DNA of 64,000 nucleotides from Warburgia ugandensis (lineage: Eukaryota; Streptophyta; Magnoliopsida; Canellales; Canellaceae). The notes beneath the pieces were generated by a model that saw only the letters and a list, made by a program, of their open reading frames with translations, was not told where the DNA came from and ran no database searches. Shown here one piece after another: positions 27,117 through 39,637 of this stretch; position 1 is the stretch's first letter, and every line of letters begins with the position of its first letter. The stretch is from assembly GCA_035236585.1 (NCBI GenBank), contig CP141135.1, positions 74,687,057 to 74,751,056 of the forward strand, in the 5' to 3' direction. The translations under genes were made by a program, and so were the position numbers.

Positions 27117-27783
27117 ATGGAGCTCTAGTGTTGTTTGAGAAGAAACGTGATGGAAGCCTAAGGATGTGCATCGACTATAGGGTACTTAACAAGGTAACTA
27201 TAAAGAATAAGTATCTATTTCTGCTCATTGCTGACTTGCTCAATCAGTTGGCCAAGACAGTGTACTTTGCCAAACCTAACCTAAGCTTGGGGTACTATCA
27301 GGTACATATTGCTGAAGGAGATGAACTTAAGACAACTTGTGTCACAATATACAGTGCTTATGATTCTTAGTCCTGCCCACTACCTTTTGCACTTTGATAA
27401 ATAAGATGTTTCATCTTATTTAGATCAGTTTGTAATAGTTTATTTAGATCATATTATAGCCTATAGGCAAATGTTGGAGGAACATTTAGATCAACTACGA
27501 ACTATATTCTAAGTATTATGAAAATTGTGACTCTATGTCAAAAGGGAGAAATGGTCTTTTGCCTTGTAGAAAGTGCCATTCATTGGACACTGGATAGGAG
27601 GGGGATGGATATAGATAGATAAGGTGCAAATTCAAGTTATTGCAAAATGGGAAGTCCCTGAGAAAGTGACCAAGTTGCGTTGCTTCTAGGGCCTTTTCAA
27701 CTATTACTAGAGGTTCATAGCTGGGTACTCACAGGGTGCTATTCCATTGACAAATCTACTAAATAAGAATAACTTGTAGTAGT
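27117..27783 (+). pseudogene. Reverse transcriptase remainder of the old gypsy element
   Basis: The reading frame continues from the left side of the nested LTR and shows GSLRMCIDYRVLNKVTIKNK at about 27152, then YFAKPNLSLGYYQVHIAEGD. The catalytic FxDD box falls in a decayed stretch (VIVYLDHIIAYR-like near 27435). It ends with TNLLNKN near 27760. Stops show it is dead. Confidence 0.8.
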
Positions 27784-29716
27784 GGGCGTGTAATACACAC
27801 CATTTTAGAAAATTTTAAAAATGTCTAATTATGCAAATTTTGAAATTTTGTGGAAATTGGACTTTCAAGAATTTGAAAATTTTTAGAAATAGAATCATGT
27901 ACTAGAACCTCGATAATTATAATGTACACGAGAAATGGAGTCCAACAACACTAAGAATACTAAAATTGGAGACCATATGAAAATTTACTAATTATTTTAA
28001 TTTAGATAATTAATAAATTAATTAAGGAGGGCAAATAAATATTTCACTTGTAGGACCCACAAATCAAGCACTGAAACTTATGACTTGACAGGCATTGATG
28101 AGGAGGTATGGTGGTGATTACCAGCATTAATTGCTGGTAAACATACCTACATTTAATGAAAATAAAAAATAAATAAATTTTGATCTTGTTTCTTCGCAAA
28201 TTTGTGTCCTCGGGCCTATCAAATTTGATCTCCTTGATTGATGGAGGTATGTGTTTGTAATAGGCTCATAGGAGAAGCATGAGGGTTGTGCTCATCGTTG
28301 TAAAGACAGCTCCACCTATCTTGGCTTAACTTATTATGAAGAGTTCATCATAAGTTAGCATGAGTGTGTAGGGTAGATCCTTGAGGCTTGATGCTTGGTT
28401 TTTCAAAGATCAAGATTCTTTCTCTCTAGATTTCCAAAGTTACAGACTCTTTGGGATACTTTTTCTTGTGCAATATTTGTAGCTCTACTATGTGGTTTTG
28501 ATTTTCATCTAGGCTCGCTTGTGAGGTCTCTTTTTGTTAATCTTCAAGATCTCAGAATCTTAATTGCTTGACTTAGGTCTCTTTTGTTGATCATCAAGAT
28601 TTCATAATCTTGATTGCTTGACTGAGGTCTCTTTTTGTCAATCTCCATGGTCTCAAAATCTTGATTGCTTACTTGAGATCTCTTTTTCTTGTTGACTTTC
28701 AAGATTTCTATTCTTAATTGTCTGAGTCCTTGAACATTTAATTATTCCTAAGTTTTCTGAGATATTCAATATTTCCAAAGACATTCATTGAAAGAGACAG
28801 GTGTATGGTCTACACTGAGAGCGTAGATCATTGTGAACAAAAGATTAAGTTTGGCTTGGTGGAATCCCAGAATAGAGTTGGCAGAAATCCTTTGCACTAT
28901 GCTTCAACTATCTTCAAGAAGCTACTTTACGAAGTGTACCTCTAAGCCAAGGTTCAAATAATTCATTATTGTGCAAGTGTTACTTATGGAATAATTAATT
29001 CCAACACTATATTCTCTATCCTTCTGTGATTTGAGCAGGAGAGGGTATTTAAAGGCTTTTGGGAGTAGTGTAACAAGGAGTTTAAGAAAGTGGAGGAGTG
29101 GTGGAGTTGGTTAAGAAAGAAGACATGGGATGTTATAAAAGGTAGAGAGTTGTGATTGGCTAGGAGAAGAAGAGAGTGGGAGAAAGGCTAGAAAATGTGG
29201 GGATGGAGGATAGATGAGAAGTTATGATTAGATAGAGGGTTTAAGATGGGATAAAAGAATGGGAGAAAGAGACAAAATCATGGTTAAGTGAGATGTTGGG
29301 TAGGAGTAGCATTTTAGGAGATAGAATGAGTTGGAGGAAGTGGTAGTCTGAGGTGGAGATGAGTGCAGAGTTAAAAAACATGGGATGGATGGATGGGAGA
29401 AAAAGAATAGAACGTGGAGCTGGGAGAGAGAGACCTTTCAATACTAGGATTATGAAATGATTTAAGATTCTTTTAGGAGTTAAGACTCTAGGTGGGCCCT
29501 TTTATCTATTTATGTTTTTTTAAAAATAGTTTAATTTTCACAATAAAACTCTCATAGAAAAGCCAAATCTATTCAAGATTGAGAAAAATAGGTTTATGAA
29601 CTTGGCCTTATTCATCTGCAAATCCCTCAAAGAGTTCAAAACAAAACTCTTCATAGAGACCGTGGTTTTAAAAAGTCTAGGATAATAGTACATAATAAAA
29701 TCATTATCAAGAAAGA
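27784..29716. repeat. Gene-free repeat debris, possibly parts of two LTRs
   Basis: From 27787, tgtaatacacaccattttag and the following AT-rich stretch look like the start of a chromovirus-type LTR. At 28522-28730 there are four imperfect copies of a unit of about 51 bases (gaggtctctttttgt ... gattgcttgact). A possible LTR end, aattaattccaaca, lies at 28993-29006. 29040-29440 is purine-rich. I find no gene and cannot join these pieces into one element. Confidence 0.45.
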
Positions 29717-29733
29717 ACACAACGAACCCCTGA

Positions 29734-31031
29734 AGTTTTTTTTTTTTAATGCAAGAAGTCATTATTAAGAGAGAAGAGAACATAAAATGGAGTCAATATA
29801 AAACAAACTAGGACACTTTCCTGTGGGTACTTAAGACTTTGATTATCAAATCTAAGTGCATCTAGTATGCACACAAGAGGAACAGAGAACCATGACTCAC
29901 TAGTTTTAAATTTGGAGCCTTTGTAGCTAATGTGTCCATTACACACCTTTCATTGCGCCATGCAATTCTTTTACGAATTAACCTCATGATACAAATGTTG
30001 AAAAAAATTCTAGAAAAATCTATTCAATGTTTGAAAACATGCCACCTTTATCCTCGCATTCTTTTACGTCCAAGTTGATATCTTCCCTTTGCCATTGCTT
30101 CTAGTACCAACTTGGAGTTCCCCATTGATTTGTGAGTTCTAAAAAGTGGGATTGAATGCTAAAGAAAGCTCAAGGAATAATGACACTATTCTATGCCATT
30201 GTTAGATTGACATCTAAGGTAGATGCTATAACTTGCAATAAAATTTTCATTATCATTTAGAATCACTTTGCTGCCCAAGCTGCTCTTAGACTCTCTAATG
30301 CTAATTCATCAAAAGCAAGCTAAAGATAGCTTGAAGAAAAAGGTTCTCATGAAATATTTCTAAGTGGCTTGCATAATATTTATTCGTTTCCACTGATCTA
30401 GGAGATTTTTGAAACGTAGAATACCACTGCCAATCCAAATTGAATTTGCATATTCTACAACTCTTGCCATCTACGAAGAGATGATACAATCCTCATTCCA
30501 AGTATCTTTTTGGTGAATTATATGGTTCCAACTGTTCCAAATTCTCATGCCAAATATGCATGTGCTGCTAGGATTAGAGTTGAAATACTATATTTATGTT
30601 TGCCTGGCTTGACCCAAATACTATTAGCCTCCTCAATAGTCATGAAATCTTGATAATTGATGCCACATGGTCCATAATGGTCTCACCTTGGGGCAAGCCT
30701 AGATTAAGTACAAATCTAATTCATCAGCTCAACCACAAAGATGACTAGATGCGTCTACCATATGAAAGATCTTGTAAAAATGCTTGTAAAAATGCAAACA
30801 TGTGGTTAGCCAATGATGAGCTAGAAGCCAAAGGAACATCTTAACTCAATGGAGGCAATAAAGTTTTTAGATATACTTCCATCTATCATGTTATTAGGTC
30901 ATAAATGAGTTTTGAGTCAATATGACGATTTTTTTTTCCATCAACAGCCAGTTTCCAACTATGATTTGTAGCGTGCCCCCCCATTTTCTATCGTGTACAT
31001 ATCACCAACTAAAATATATTGCTAAAATCTT
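29734..31031 (-). mobile_element. 5'-truncated L1-type LINE remnant
   Basis: On the minus strand the translation, through stops, shows the reverse-transcriptase zinc-binding region typical of plant L1 elements (FLWLLAHH-like, then LADELDLYLI-like, then ACPKVRPLW near 30670). It ends in a poly(A) tail (T run 29736-29747 on the plus strand). A 17-bp target duplication with two mismatches flanks it: acacaacgaacccctga at 29717-29733 and acacaacaaccccctga at 31032-31048. Confidence 0.7.
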
Positions 31032-31048
31032 ACACAACAACCCCCTGA

Positions 31049-31877
31049 TTTCCAAAATGGTGATCCCATGAACTCAAGTTCTTAAAGTTTCAAATTTACG
31101 AAGAGTTCACCTTGAGCAGAGGGTGTTGAGTTTCATGTGCTTTACTCTTTATGTCAAATTTTGAAGAGTTCAACTACAGCTGAAGTCATGTCACTTGTTA
31201 TTATGTCTCTACTTCAAGGCAGAAGGCCCTCACAAACTCCTCACGACGGATTTCTGGTGCCACCATCGCTTAAAAAGGCACTTGCTGTTTCTCTACGGCA
31301 AAGCCCTTTTGCATTAACTGATTTACCTGGCATTCCAAATTAACTTCTCATACAGATACACATCAAGAACAAGCACTGATCAATGCTCTATCATGATGCC
31401 GTCTTTCTGTAAAACTGCAGCGGGGTTCCAGACCTGGTCACATCATGCGGATGTCTTTGACATTTACATAAAAACAGAACCGTGTTTCTCCATAGAGACC
31501 GACTTTTGTGGAGTCAAATTGCAATCTTAGTCCAAAGTGCCTGATGATTAATTAATTTTCTGTAATCAATTCAACAAGACAAATTTACAGCACATACCTC
31601 AACTGGCCATTTGTTTCCTTTTCTGAATGGTCACAATTGGGCCAGACAACAACAAAATAAATAGATGACAATTAACAAAAGGAACAGAGAACTAAAAAGA
31701 ACAACCCCAGATGTGAAAAAACCGCCATTAGCTTTCTTTCTGCCATAATTTACAAGTTGTGATGACCATATATTCACTCAGCCCCTATTCTTGCAGGGAC
31801 TCAAATTCAAGGTATCAATAGGTCCCCTATCTCAGCCAATACTGCTGCTATTACCGACTCCCAGGCACTCCACCGTA
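31049..31877. other. 3' flank of the O-fucosyltransferase gene
   Basis: This stretch lies downstream of the stop codon of the minus-strand gene and should hold its 3'UTR and poly(A) site. No second gene is seen; the open frame at 31137-31343 has no recognisable motif. Confidence 0.4.
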
Positions 31878-34800
31878 TCATAGGCATTCTTGAGGATTTG
31901 AATAAAAATAGTCTTCCTCCTTGGGCTTGTCTATAATAACTTTCCGACGGGTTGGCTGTCCCATTCTTTTTTCGTGAGCTTGTTGGACAGCAACTGCAAA
32001 CTCATCCCATGAGAGTTTGATACTGTGATACAACTCGACCAACTCTACAATTCTCTTCCGATCCAACAAGATGCTCTTCCCAAATCCAAGATACCTAAAA
32101 ATGATCCAGGACCCTTCTCTTAAGGCTTATGAAGGCAAACGATGATGCTATGTGCGGGAATATGAACACTGATAACAGAATAAAATTATACCATAATCAT
32201 GAAATAAACCAGAATAAGAATGGACATACCTTCGGTGACCCTCAACAACTTTTGCCATGTTCCCATCATAAGTGGGAATGAATATGTTGCTAGAAACTGA
32301 AACCATGTAATCAAGTGCTGCCATCTGAGATGAATGGTTCTGAAATTGGTACAGATCTTCAGGAGCTAAAAGCATCTCCTTTTTTACCTGAAAATAACAA
32401 TTCAGCCATCCTGCGTGTTAACACTGCACCAGAAAATAACAAATCCATTACAGGCTTCCTGACAAAGAACAAGAGTAATTACAAAACAGCATGTTGGATT
32501 TTCCCTTTCTTCTTGAAAGGGCAACCAAATTTACTGATTACGCTCAAACAGCACATTTCACACGTATCTTTCAGTTTGTTCTAAGAACTAATCATGTAAT
32601 TTTCAAAATTGGGAATCAGAAAATTGGCAGTAAGAATATATAATTGGCTTAATCCATGAACAGATCACCAATCCCAAGAATCATGGGTTTTACATGCTTT
32701 TTCTGATAAAAGAAAATGAAAAAGAAGGAACTCAGTTAATAATCCATCGACCAGATTGATTCAGTTCCAATTTCCTCCATTAACTCACACTCAGACAACT
32801 TTCATGAGCAACCGGGCTTGGCCACTGAATATAGCAGCCAAGTTTGCTTTGCCCTAACTACTTGGTTTGGTGGTCACCAGCGAAATGTTTGCCAAATAAG
32901 CAGAAAATTGCTCATATCATGGTTGGCAGTCTTACTTTTCAACAGAAAATAGGGGCAAAAAGAAAGAATGAATACCAAGACAATCAGCATGGAAAGAGAG
33001 TAGGTAGATAGAGACTCACAAGTCGAGGAAATGCAGCTTTTAATTCCCTGAGCCTCCGTTCACTGCCATATATCTCACCAGAAGCTATGTAGATCTGAGT
33101 GTCCTTCTGAAAGCCTAGTGCTTGTAAAACTAATGCAGTCTCCTCCGGTGTAAGAGGACACAAACCTTGCAATCTCTTCTCTTCAGACTGTATCTCTTTC
33201 TCCCTCCACCATGGATATGCATACCTGGATGAGCACTGGATGTGAGCTGCATTCAATAGAAGAGAATACTATTGCAGGAATCCGTGAAACTAATAATCAA
33301 AACAGTAATACAGCTAAAACCCAAAAAGTTTACTATGACATCAATCTGCAATAATGAAAAGACCATCCTAGAAAGAAGAAAACACAAGCAGACCTCATTC
33401 TCTAACTCAAACTGGTACAGTGGATATTGTAAAAAAAGATAAATTTCTAATAAAAGATAAGAACTTTCAGTACAATTCATCATTTCAATAATCAAATTAC
33501 ATCATGTCAAATAACAATAACAATCAATTTTCACAAAGTTAGCATGTCAGATATGCATGTTAATAAAATGTTTATTTAGTGATTAGTTTTCCTGAAAATA
33601 ATATAATTAGAGGAACACTATGGTGATGGAGCACTGATGTCACGACAATGCTATTGGCTGCCCATATTAGTTTTAAGTGGGTGCTCCTGTTCTGGTTACG
33701 AAACATCCTTCATGATAGTGATACTATTCGTACTTGAGATTTTTCACAACAGAAAATGAATGAGGATTTTATAAAGTCAAATAAATTTTGAGTTATCTTT
33801 TCCATTCAGATCCCAAAATGTTTGATCAGTGTGAAAGAAACATATGGTAGCCTGACTGACAGTCCAAGAGGATTCCTGCTGCAGGTTGAGAGAGAGAGAG
33901 AGAGAGTTTGATACCTGCAGATATGACAAGGAAGAAGTGGCAGTAACAGTTGAAAGGAGCTGAGGTTAAACATCTTTGCTGCTGAGATGGAGACCAATTC
34001 GTTCCAGGTGATTCCAGAAACGTGCTTTCTTCTGCACTTTGCAGGAGTTTGGGTGGATAATATTTTTTATTGTTATGAAGAAGAGGATTTATCCTACAAG
34101 TTAACATATGCCAATGATACATTCAAGGTATTGGCCAAATGAAGACACTTATTGATCTGTGCTAGTTTTGGATGATCTTTGTCCCATCAATTTTCTTTGC
34201 TTTGCTGTCTTAAATAATGCTTCTACTTGAGAAGAAGGCTTGAGAGAGGAATTTCAGAGAGGTAACTTTTAATAAGGAAAAGGTCTTCCCACTGCCTTTG
34301 GTGTTCCTTGTGCACTTTTGGGCAAGACCAGGAGGCTATGAGGGAAACTCACAGAGACGAAGGTCATTGGGGGCAGTCATTGCAGTCAATGATGACCTAT
34401 GTAATTAAAGGCGTGCCTAGGCGCGCACCTAGGCACAAGGAGTAAGGTAGGTGCCTGGGAGGGAGCAAGTCGCAGTGCAACCTAGGCTCAGACGCCTAGG
34501 TGCGTGCCTGGAGCCTCCTTTCAGGCACGCCCCCGACTCCAGGCGCAGTCGACTTTGCCGGTAAGTTATAAACTTCATATCTTTTTTTTGTTTTTCCTTT
34601 TCCAACCCTATTTTCACTATTCCAAAGGGCTAAGAAGATGAAAACGATCATTCCACCTCAATCTTTCACAGATCTAAGCACAAAAAGGTATGGATTCACA
34701 AATCTTACCATTTTGTTACATTTTCTGTTAAAAAACGTAAAAACCAGTACCAGATTTTCAATTTTTTTGTTTACTTTTTTCCATTAATCTTGATGGATTC

Positions 34801-37800
34801 TTATTCTATATGTATAATCAAACATTTCATTTAAGTTTTATGCTTCCTTTCTCTATTTTTGAGTTTGTTTTTAGGTTTTTTTGTGTTTTTCCAAAAATAC
34901 CAGTTACAGAAATATAAAAATGTTTTCATTTTTTTTGTATTTCTTCATTGAAATGTATTTCTATCCACATATATAGCTTTCCCATGTTTGTGTCTTCATG
35001 TGTGATAATTTTTTCATCTTTTTTTTCTATTTTAGGGTTTTTTTTTTAACTTTTCCGAAAATAACAGTTACAGAAATTGGGAAATTTTTTTTAAAAATAT
35101 TTATTAGTTAAAACGTATTCCTATCCACATATATAGCTTTCCCATGCTTGTGTCTTCATGTGTGATGTATTTTTCATGCTTTTTTTGTATTTTAGTGTTA
35201 TTTTTTTCAAAATTTCCAAAAATAACAGTTACAGAAATTAGAAAAAAAAATTGGTTTTTATATTTATTAGTTAAATGTATTTCTGTTCACATATATAGCT
35301 TTCCCATGCTTGTATCTTCATGTGTGATGTTTTTTCATGCATATTTTTGTATTTTAGGGTTATTTTAGCTATTTTTTAAATTATTAAATACACAATTTTG
35401 CACCTCGTGATTCAGGCACACGGCTAGGCACCCCAGGCTCCAGGTGCACCCCTTTGCGCCTCGCACCTCTAACTACATAGATGATGATGCAGACAAAGTG
35501 AAAGATCCATCGGATGCAGTTGCCACAGAGGAATCATGTTGGAACTAGATGGGGTTTGCTGAAATTTCCCAGCACTACTTTTCAAAGCCTACAAGCTTGT
35601 CTGAAATTGCAGGAATTTTCTTCCCTGTCTTTCCACCTGACAGGCAGAATACCTTAGACAAACTAAGCAATACAACAGAATTAGAGTTGTGATTTTCAAG
35701 TTCATGGTCTGATTACAGGAAGAGGATTGGTTGCATTTTGATAGCCTCTGGTAATATCTGGCACAGTTAATGCAGACGTTCCTGGACAAATCATCAGTTT
35801 AGCATCTGATCACATACAAATAATATTATGACAGCATTGCAACATTGAGATCAGGGTAATTTGTATCGTTCTCAAATGGTATCTGAGCTGCAAATGGATT
35901 GAGTTACGAACCTCATCTTCTTTAGATCCTCAGCTTCTTCCTCCGAGCAGCCATGAGTACAACCAGAGAAAGCCAACATGTCCATCTCATATCTCAAATG
36001 CAATGCCACAAAAGGTCCATTCTTTTTAAGTGTTTGAATCAATTTGTGGCCCAAAACTTCAATCCGAGAAGTGAATTTCAGTGCATGATAATTAACCCGG
36101 CATCTAAGCTTCTGAAGCTCAACAGGAAGACCATTGTTTGCCAGACGTGCATCTGTCCTATTAAAATGAACCACTTTATATTTGCTGAAAAGTGGCAGGA
36201 TCTGCACAACATGGAAGAAACTTTAGCAGACACAACACAAGGTCTAAAGTAGTTTAGAAGCTAAAATGAATTTCAAGCATGGAAAAGCTTAGTCACGTCT
36301 AGCAAAGCTGCGACACACAGAATAAAACAAATTTACTGAGATTAACCATCTTCGTCATAGTTTCGACCAACCCATGAGAAGTAAAGGGTATTATTAATCT
36401 TGACCTGTTGCAAATAATACTTCTCACTTGACCAGCTAACTGGAGGCATCTCAAGCAACTCGCCCACATTTTGCCGCTTGAGTCTTTTAGGGAGTCTTTT
36501 AATGATGTGTATCTCGTCTCTCAATGAATCAATGAAATGTTTGACGTCAAAGATGTCACCAAAATTACTGCAAGAAGAACCTTGATGAAATCAAGATTAT
36601 GCAGGAAGCTACAAAGTCAAAACATATAATAACAGTCTTTGGGACTGAGAATTACCTATGATCAGCCCAGAATGATGTCTTATCAAGCTCTGGAACAACC
36701 AATGTGAGGTTCAGAAAGTGAGCAATCGACACCATGTCACAGATCTGACGTGAAGAGGTAACAACAATTAATTTATTACAACAGAAGTTGCCATCAAAAG
36801 GAAACATATTGCAACAGAAATGTGGAAGCATGATGTTCAGTTAGTTGACTCAAGTATAGAAATTCAATTCTGTAAATTAAGCCAAGTAAAACTGGAAAGC
36901 ACAAGACTGCTTTTAGAGTAACTTGAGTTACTAGAATCATTTTAAAAATGGGAAAAGAATGAATATGAATAGAAAACAGAAGAAATCTACAAACCGCCGC
37001 ACGCATTTGATTCAGGCCCCCATTGCAAGATATTTTAAGATAACCGTTGCTTTTATATATTCCTGAAATGTCCGTAACGAAGGTGTCAATCATTAGCAAC
37101 CATAGAGCTTCAAAAATGAATCTTGAAATGAGAAATTCCAGATCATGACAAAAAAGACACTGCTATATTGGTCCCAAATGGAAAAGTTATGATCTTCATA
37201 GAGTTATTTTTTGTAGTTCATTAGTATTTTACATGGTATGCAAATAATCAAGGGCATTATAATGAGAAAAACAACCATTGTTTAAGTAACAGTTATTTAA
37301 GCTTTTTATTCACTGTTGAGTTGTCGCTGTGTGACCTGGAGGTCACGGGTTTGAGGCATGGAAACAGCCTCTTGCAAAATCCAAGGTAATACTACATACT
37401 ATATACCTTTCATGGTCCGCCCCTTCCCCGGACCCCGCATATGCAGCAAGTTCGTGCACCTGGCTGCTCTTTTTATTCACTATATTTGCATAAATGTAAT
37501 CAAAAGAAACAAAAGGATAGGGATCTGAAATCCCTTTTTCCTTTTTTTTTTAATGCTGACCACAAAAGAGGCTCCTTCTTGCACCAATGCCATAGAAGGC
37601 CATTGCTTGAGGGTCTCAAATTTTAATCAAATTATAAGTAATTCACTATATCATAGTCAATACAACACAATTGAAGGGAAGCCTTAGCACAACAGTTGAG
37701 TTGTCACTATGTGACTTGGAGATCGCGAGTTTGAGGCGTGGAAACAGCGTCTTGCAAAAATGCAAGGTAAGGCTGCGTCCTACAGACCCCTTGTGGTCTG

Positions 37801-39637
37801 CCGCTTCCCTGAACCTTGCATACACAGGAGCTTGGTGCACCGGGCCACCCTTTTTTATAGTCAACATAACACAATCAAGCAATAGGAAAACGACCAGAAC
37901 ATCAATAGGAACTCCTTAAAAGAAATTCCAGTCTGTTAACCCAATCAAGGACTTCTCAGTTCTCCCTCACTACAATTTACCAATGTTAGCCCTCAAACTA
38001 TCACTTTCTCGACTAAGGAACTTTTCAAGTTAGATATAGACCACATAAAAACAATCCAAAACAACTTTCACGTGACCTAATAAAACCTACTTCAACAACA
38101 TCAAACAATTGAAAGATAGAAAGAAAAAATGAAGAAAAGATTCATCATACATTGTGACCCTGTTTGACAACTTTATTGATGAATGCAGCTTCCTAAGGCA
38201 TCCTATTGACACTAGTATAGTGTTTGATCTTCATTATCCTCACTATCCAACATATACTGAAACCTCAATCATATAGTTTATTTGATGAACATGTTCAAAC
38301 AGAGAAGAGTTGATTAATGGGAGTAGTTTATACATAAGGCACAGACTCCACACTGTTTCATAGTAGAGCAGGATCAACTGTTTCTCTGAAATTCAAGCTA
38401 GATCATCAGCACCTACTGGGAATTCACTTTAGAACTGCTTCTCTTATATCAGATTACTGATCCCCGCTAAAAAGATGACAACTATTGAAACATCTTGAAA
38501 CCTTCTTCCATTTTCTTCCTCTCAAGTGTTGGTTGCTCCTGCATCAGCCTCCTCCATAACATTGATAGATCTGCGGCTTTCTACTTAGTACAAACACAAG
38601 ACAGAGGAAAGAAACAAATACTGTTCCCGTACATCACTAAAATGCATTTGAATGAATTTGATAAATCCAGTCTTCTATTGGCTGAAACATGAAACTAGCA
38701 ACTTGTTTTGAGTTTGACTAGGAATTGTTCCCAACTCAAGATCCCACCAATGTTTTGGACAACCAAAAGTTAAATGAGTAACTTTTTTCTTTCTCACAAG
38801 TAATCTCTCTACTATATCAAATCCTGCACGGTGCCATGTGTACATACAGAAATGGGAGGGCGCAGCTACTACACATCTAATTGCAAATGATCTCTATCCA
38901 TAACGCTGTGCATGAATTGCTGGAGGCAGGTGCACTGGATCCCATATTCCTGACAATGATTCAAAGATGAATTCATGGGATCTGAAGACAATGTTAATCC
39001 TAGTTGACAAAGATTCACATAGATGTTCCTGGGGCCAAAGAGTGTTCTGAAATTGTGGCATGTTCGGATGTCTTCAGTTAACGGATTCTTGCACATCATG
39101 CAGTTACAAGATAAGGTGACATACATACTATCAGTGGTGTGTTTATAGCAAAAATTACATTGTTAATACTCACAAATAGATTCGGAGGAAGCAGCTCAGC
39201 TCAACTTCACAAGCATATGAAATATACTCATAATTTACAAGTGTACCTTTCAAACAAATTCGTACATTAATAGTGCCGGAATTCATTTGGAAACCGTTTA
39301 TCAAGCAATTGCTAAGAAGGATAAAGGTTTAACTCAAAACCAAAAGATCTTTAGTCACGAAAAAGGAGTTACTCGAGGGAAGGAGAGGTGGAGGTGCTGC
39401 GGTGGCCTCTTCTGCATGGATTGAAAACTGTCTCATCTTGGTGAGCTGAGTGCTCCAGGACTTAGGAAAACGCGGATGCCAAAATTCTCCAACAGTGACG
39501 AGCTGAACAAGGCAGGTCCAGAGCAAAATGCAGGAGCAGATACGGATAAACCACACCTGCAGACTACTCCTTGGAATCATCGATTGTGGCACAAGTACCA
39601 CTCTATCACATTCTGATGCCTCTGATTTATGATCCAT
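31878..39637 (-). CDS. Plant GDP-fucose protein O-fucosyltransferase family protein, complete (9 exons, 494 residues)
   Basis: Exons: 39637-39373, 39199-39170, 37062-36995, 36744-36656, 36567-36405, 36201-35912, 33224-33020, 32387-32230, 32094-31878. They total 1485 bases and close in one frame. Residues 1-27 are cytosolic, about 28-50 a single transmembrane segment (type II, Golgi-like), then a short stem. The catalytic O-FucT region shows [33 protein letters not shown], the family signature [57 protein letters not shown] and the tail [17 protein letters not shown] corresponds to the GDP-fucose-binding region of plant members. Role by family: fucosyl transfer in the Golgi, often linked to cell-wall or adhesion phenotypes; the acceptor is unknown. 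The 30-base exon 2 is the least certain; its ends were fixed by phase. Introns hold two Au SINEs and an inverted-repeat-ended element. Confidence 0.92.
33890..33907. repeat. Short (ga)n run
   Basis: A run of about nine GA units lies in the long intron 6 of the O-fucosyltransferase gene. Confidence 0.85.
34392..35486. mobile_element. 1.1-kb element with long imperfect inverted ends and palindromic cctagg motifs
   Basis: The left end (atgacctatgtaattaaagg, then gcgtgcctaggcgcgc) is an imperfect inverse of the right end (cgcacctctaactacatag, then atgatg). The GC-rich end blocks carry repeated cctagg and aggcacg motifs. The middle (34880-35370) is T-rich and holds three copies of a unit of about 160 bases, anchored by cacatatatagctttcccatg. 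There is no coding capacity. It probably represents a non-autonomous DNA transposon, perhaps MULE-like, in intron 6 of the O-fucosyltransferase gene. The target duplication is not clear. Confidence 0.55.
34880..35370. repeat. Tandem repeat, three units of about 160 bp
   Basis: The anchor cacatatatagctttcccatg recurs at 34966, 35126 and 35288. Each unit also has (a/t)acagttacagaaat and tgtcttcatgtgtgat or a close variant. The array lies inside the inverted-repeat-ended element. Confidence 0.85.
37315..37468 (+). mobile_element. Au-type SINE, copy 2
   Basis: Body: gtgacctggaggtcacgggtttgaggc, then gcctcttgcaaaatccaagg, then ccttccccggaccccgcat (given in parts). A perfect 13-bp target duplication, ctttttattcact, lies at 37302-37314 and 37469-37481. 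It is in intron 2 of the O-fucosyltransferase gene, antisense to it. Confidence 0.9.
37672..37856 (+). mobile_element. Au-type SINE, copy 3
   Basis: The sequence type matches copies 1 and 2, with gtgacttggagatcgcgag, gtcttgcaaaaatgcaagg and gcttggtgcaccgggcc. A target duplication of about 19 bp with two mismatches starts atagtcaa at 37653 and 37857. It lies about 200 bp from copy 2, in the same intron and orientation. Confidence 0.88.

Noticed and set aside
28522..28730. Four similar units of about 51 bases considered as an array or zinc-finger coding repeat
   Set aside because: No open frame through them and no constant/variable alternation; a decayed tandem repeat.
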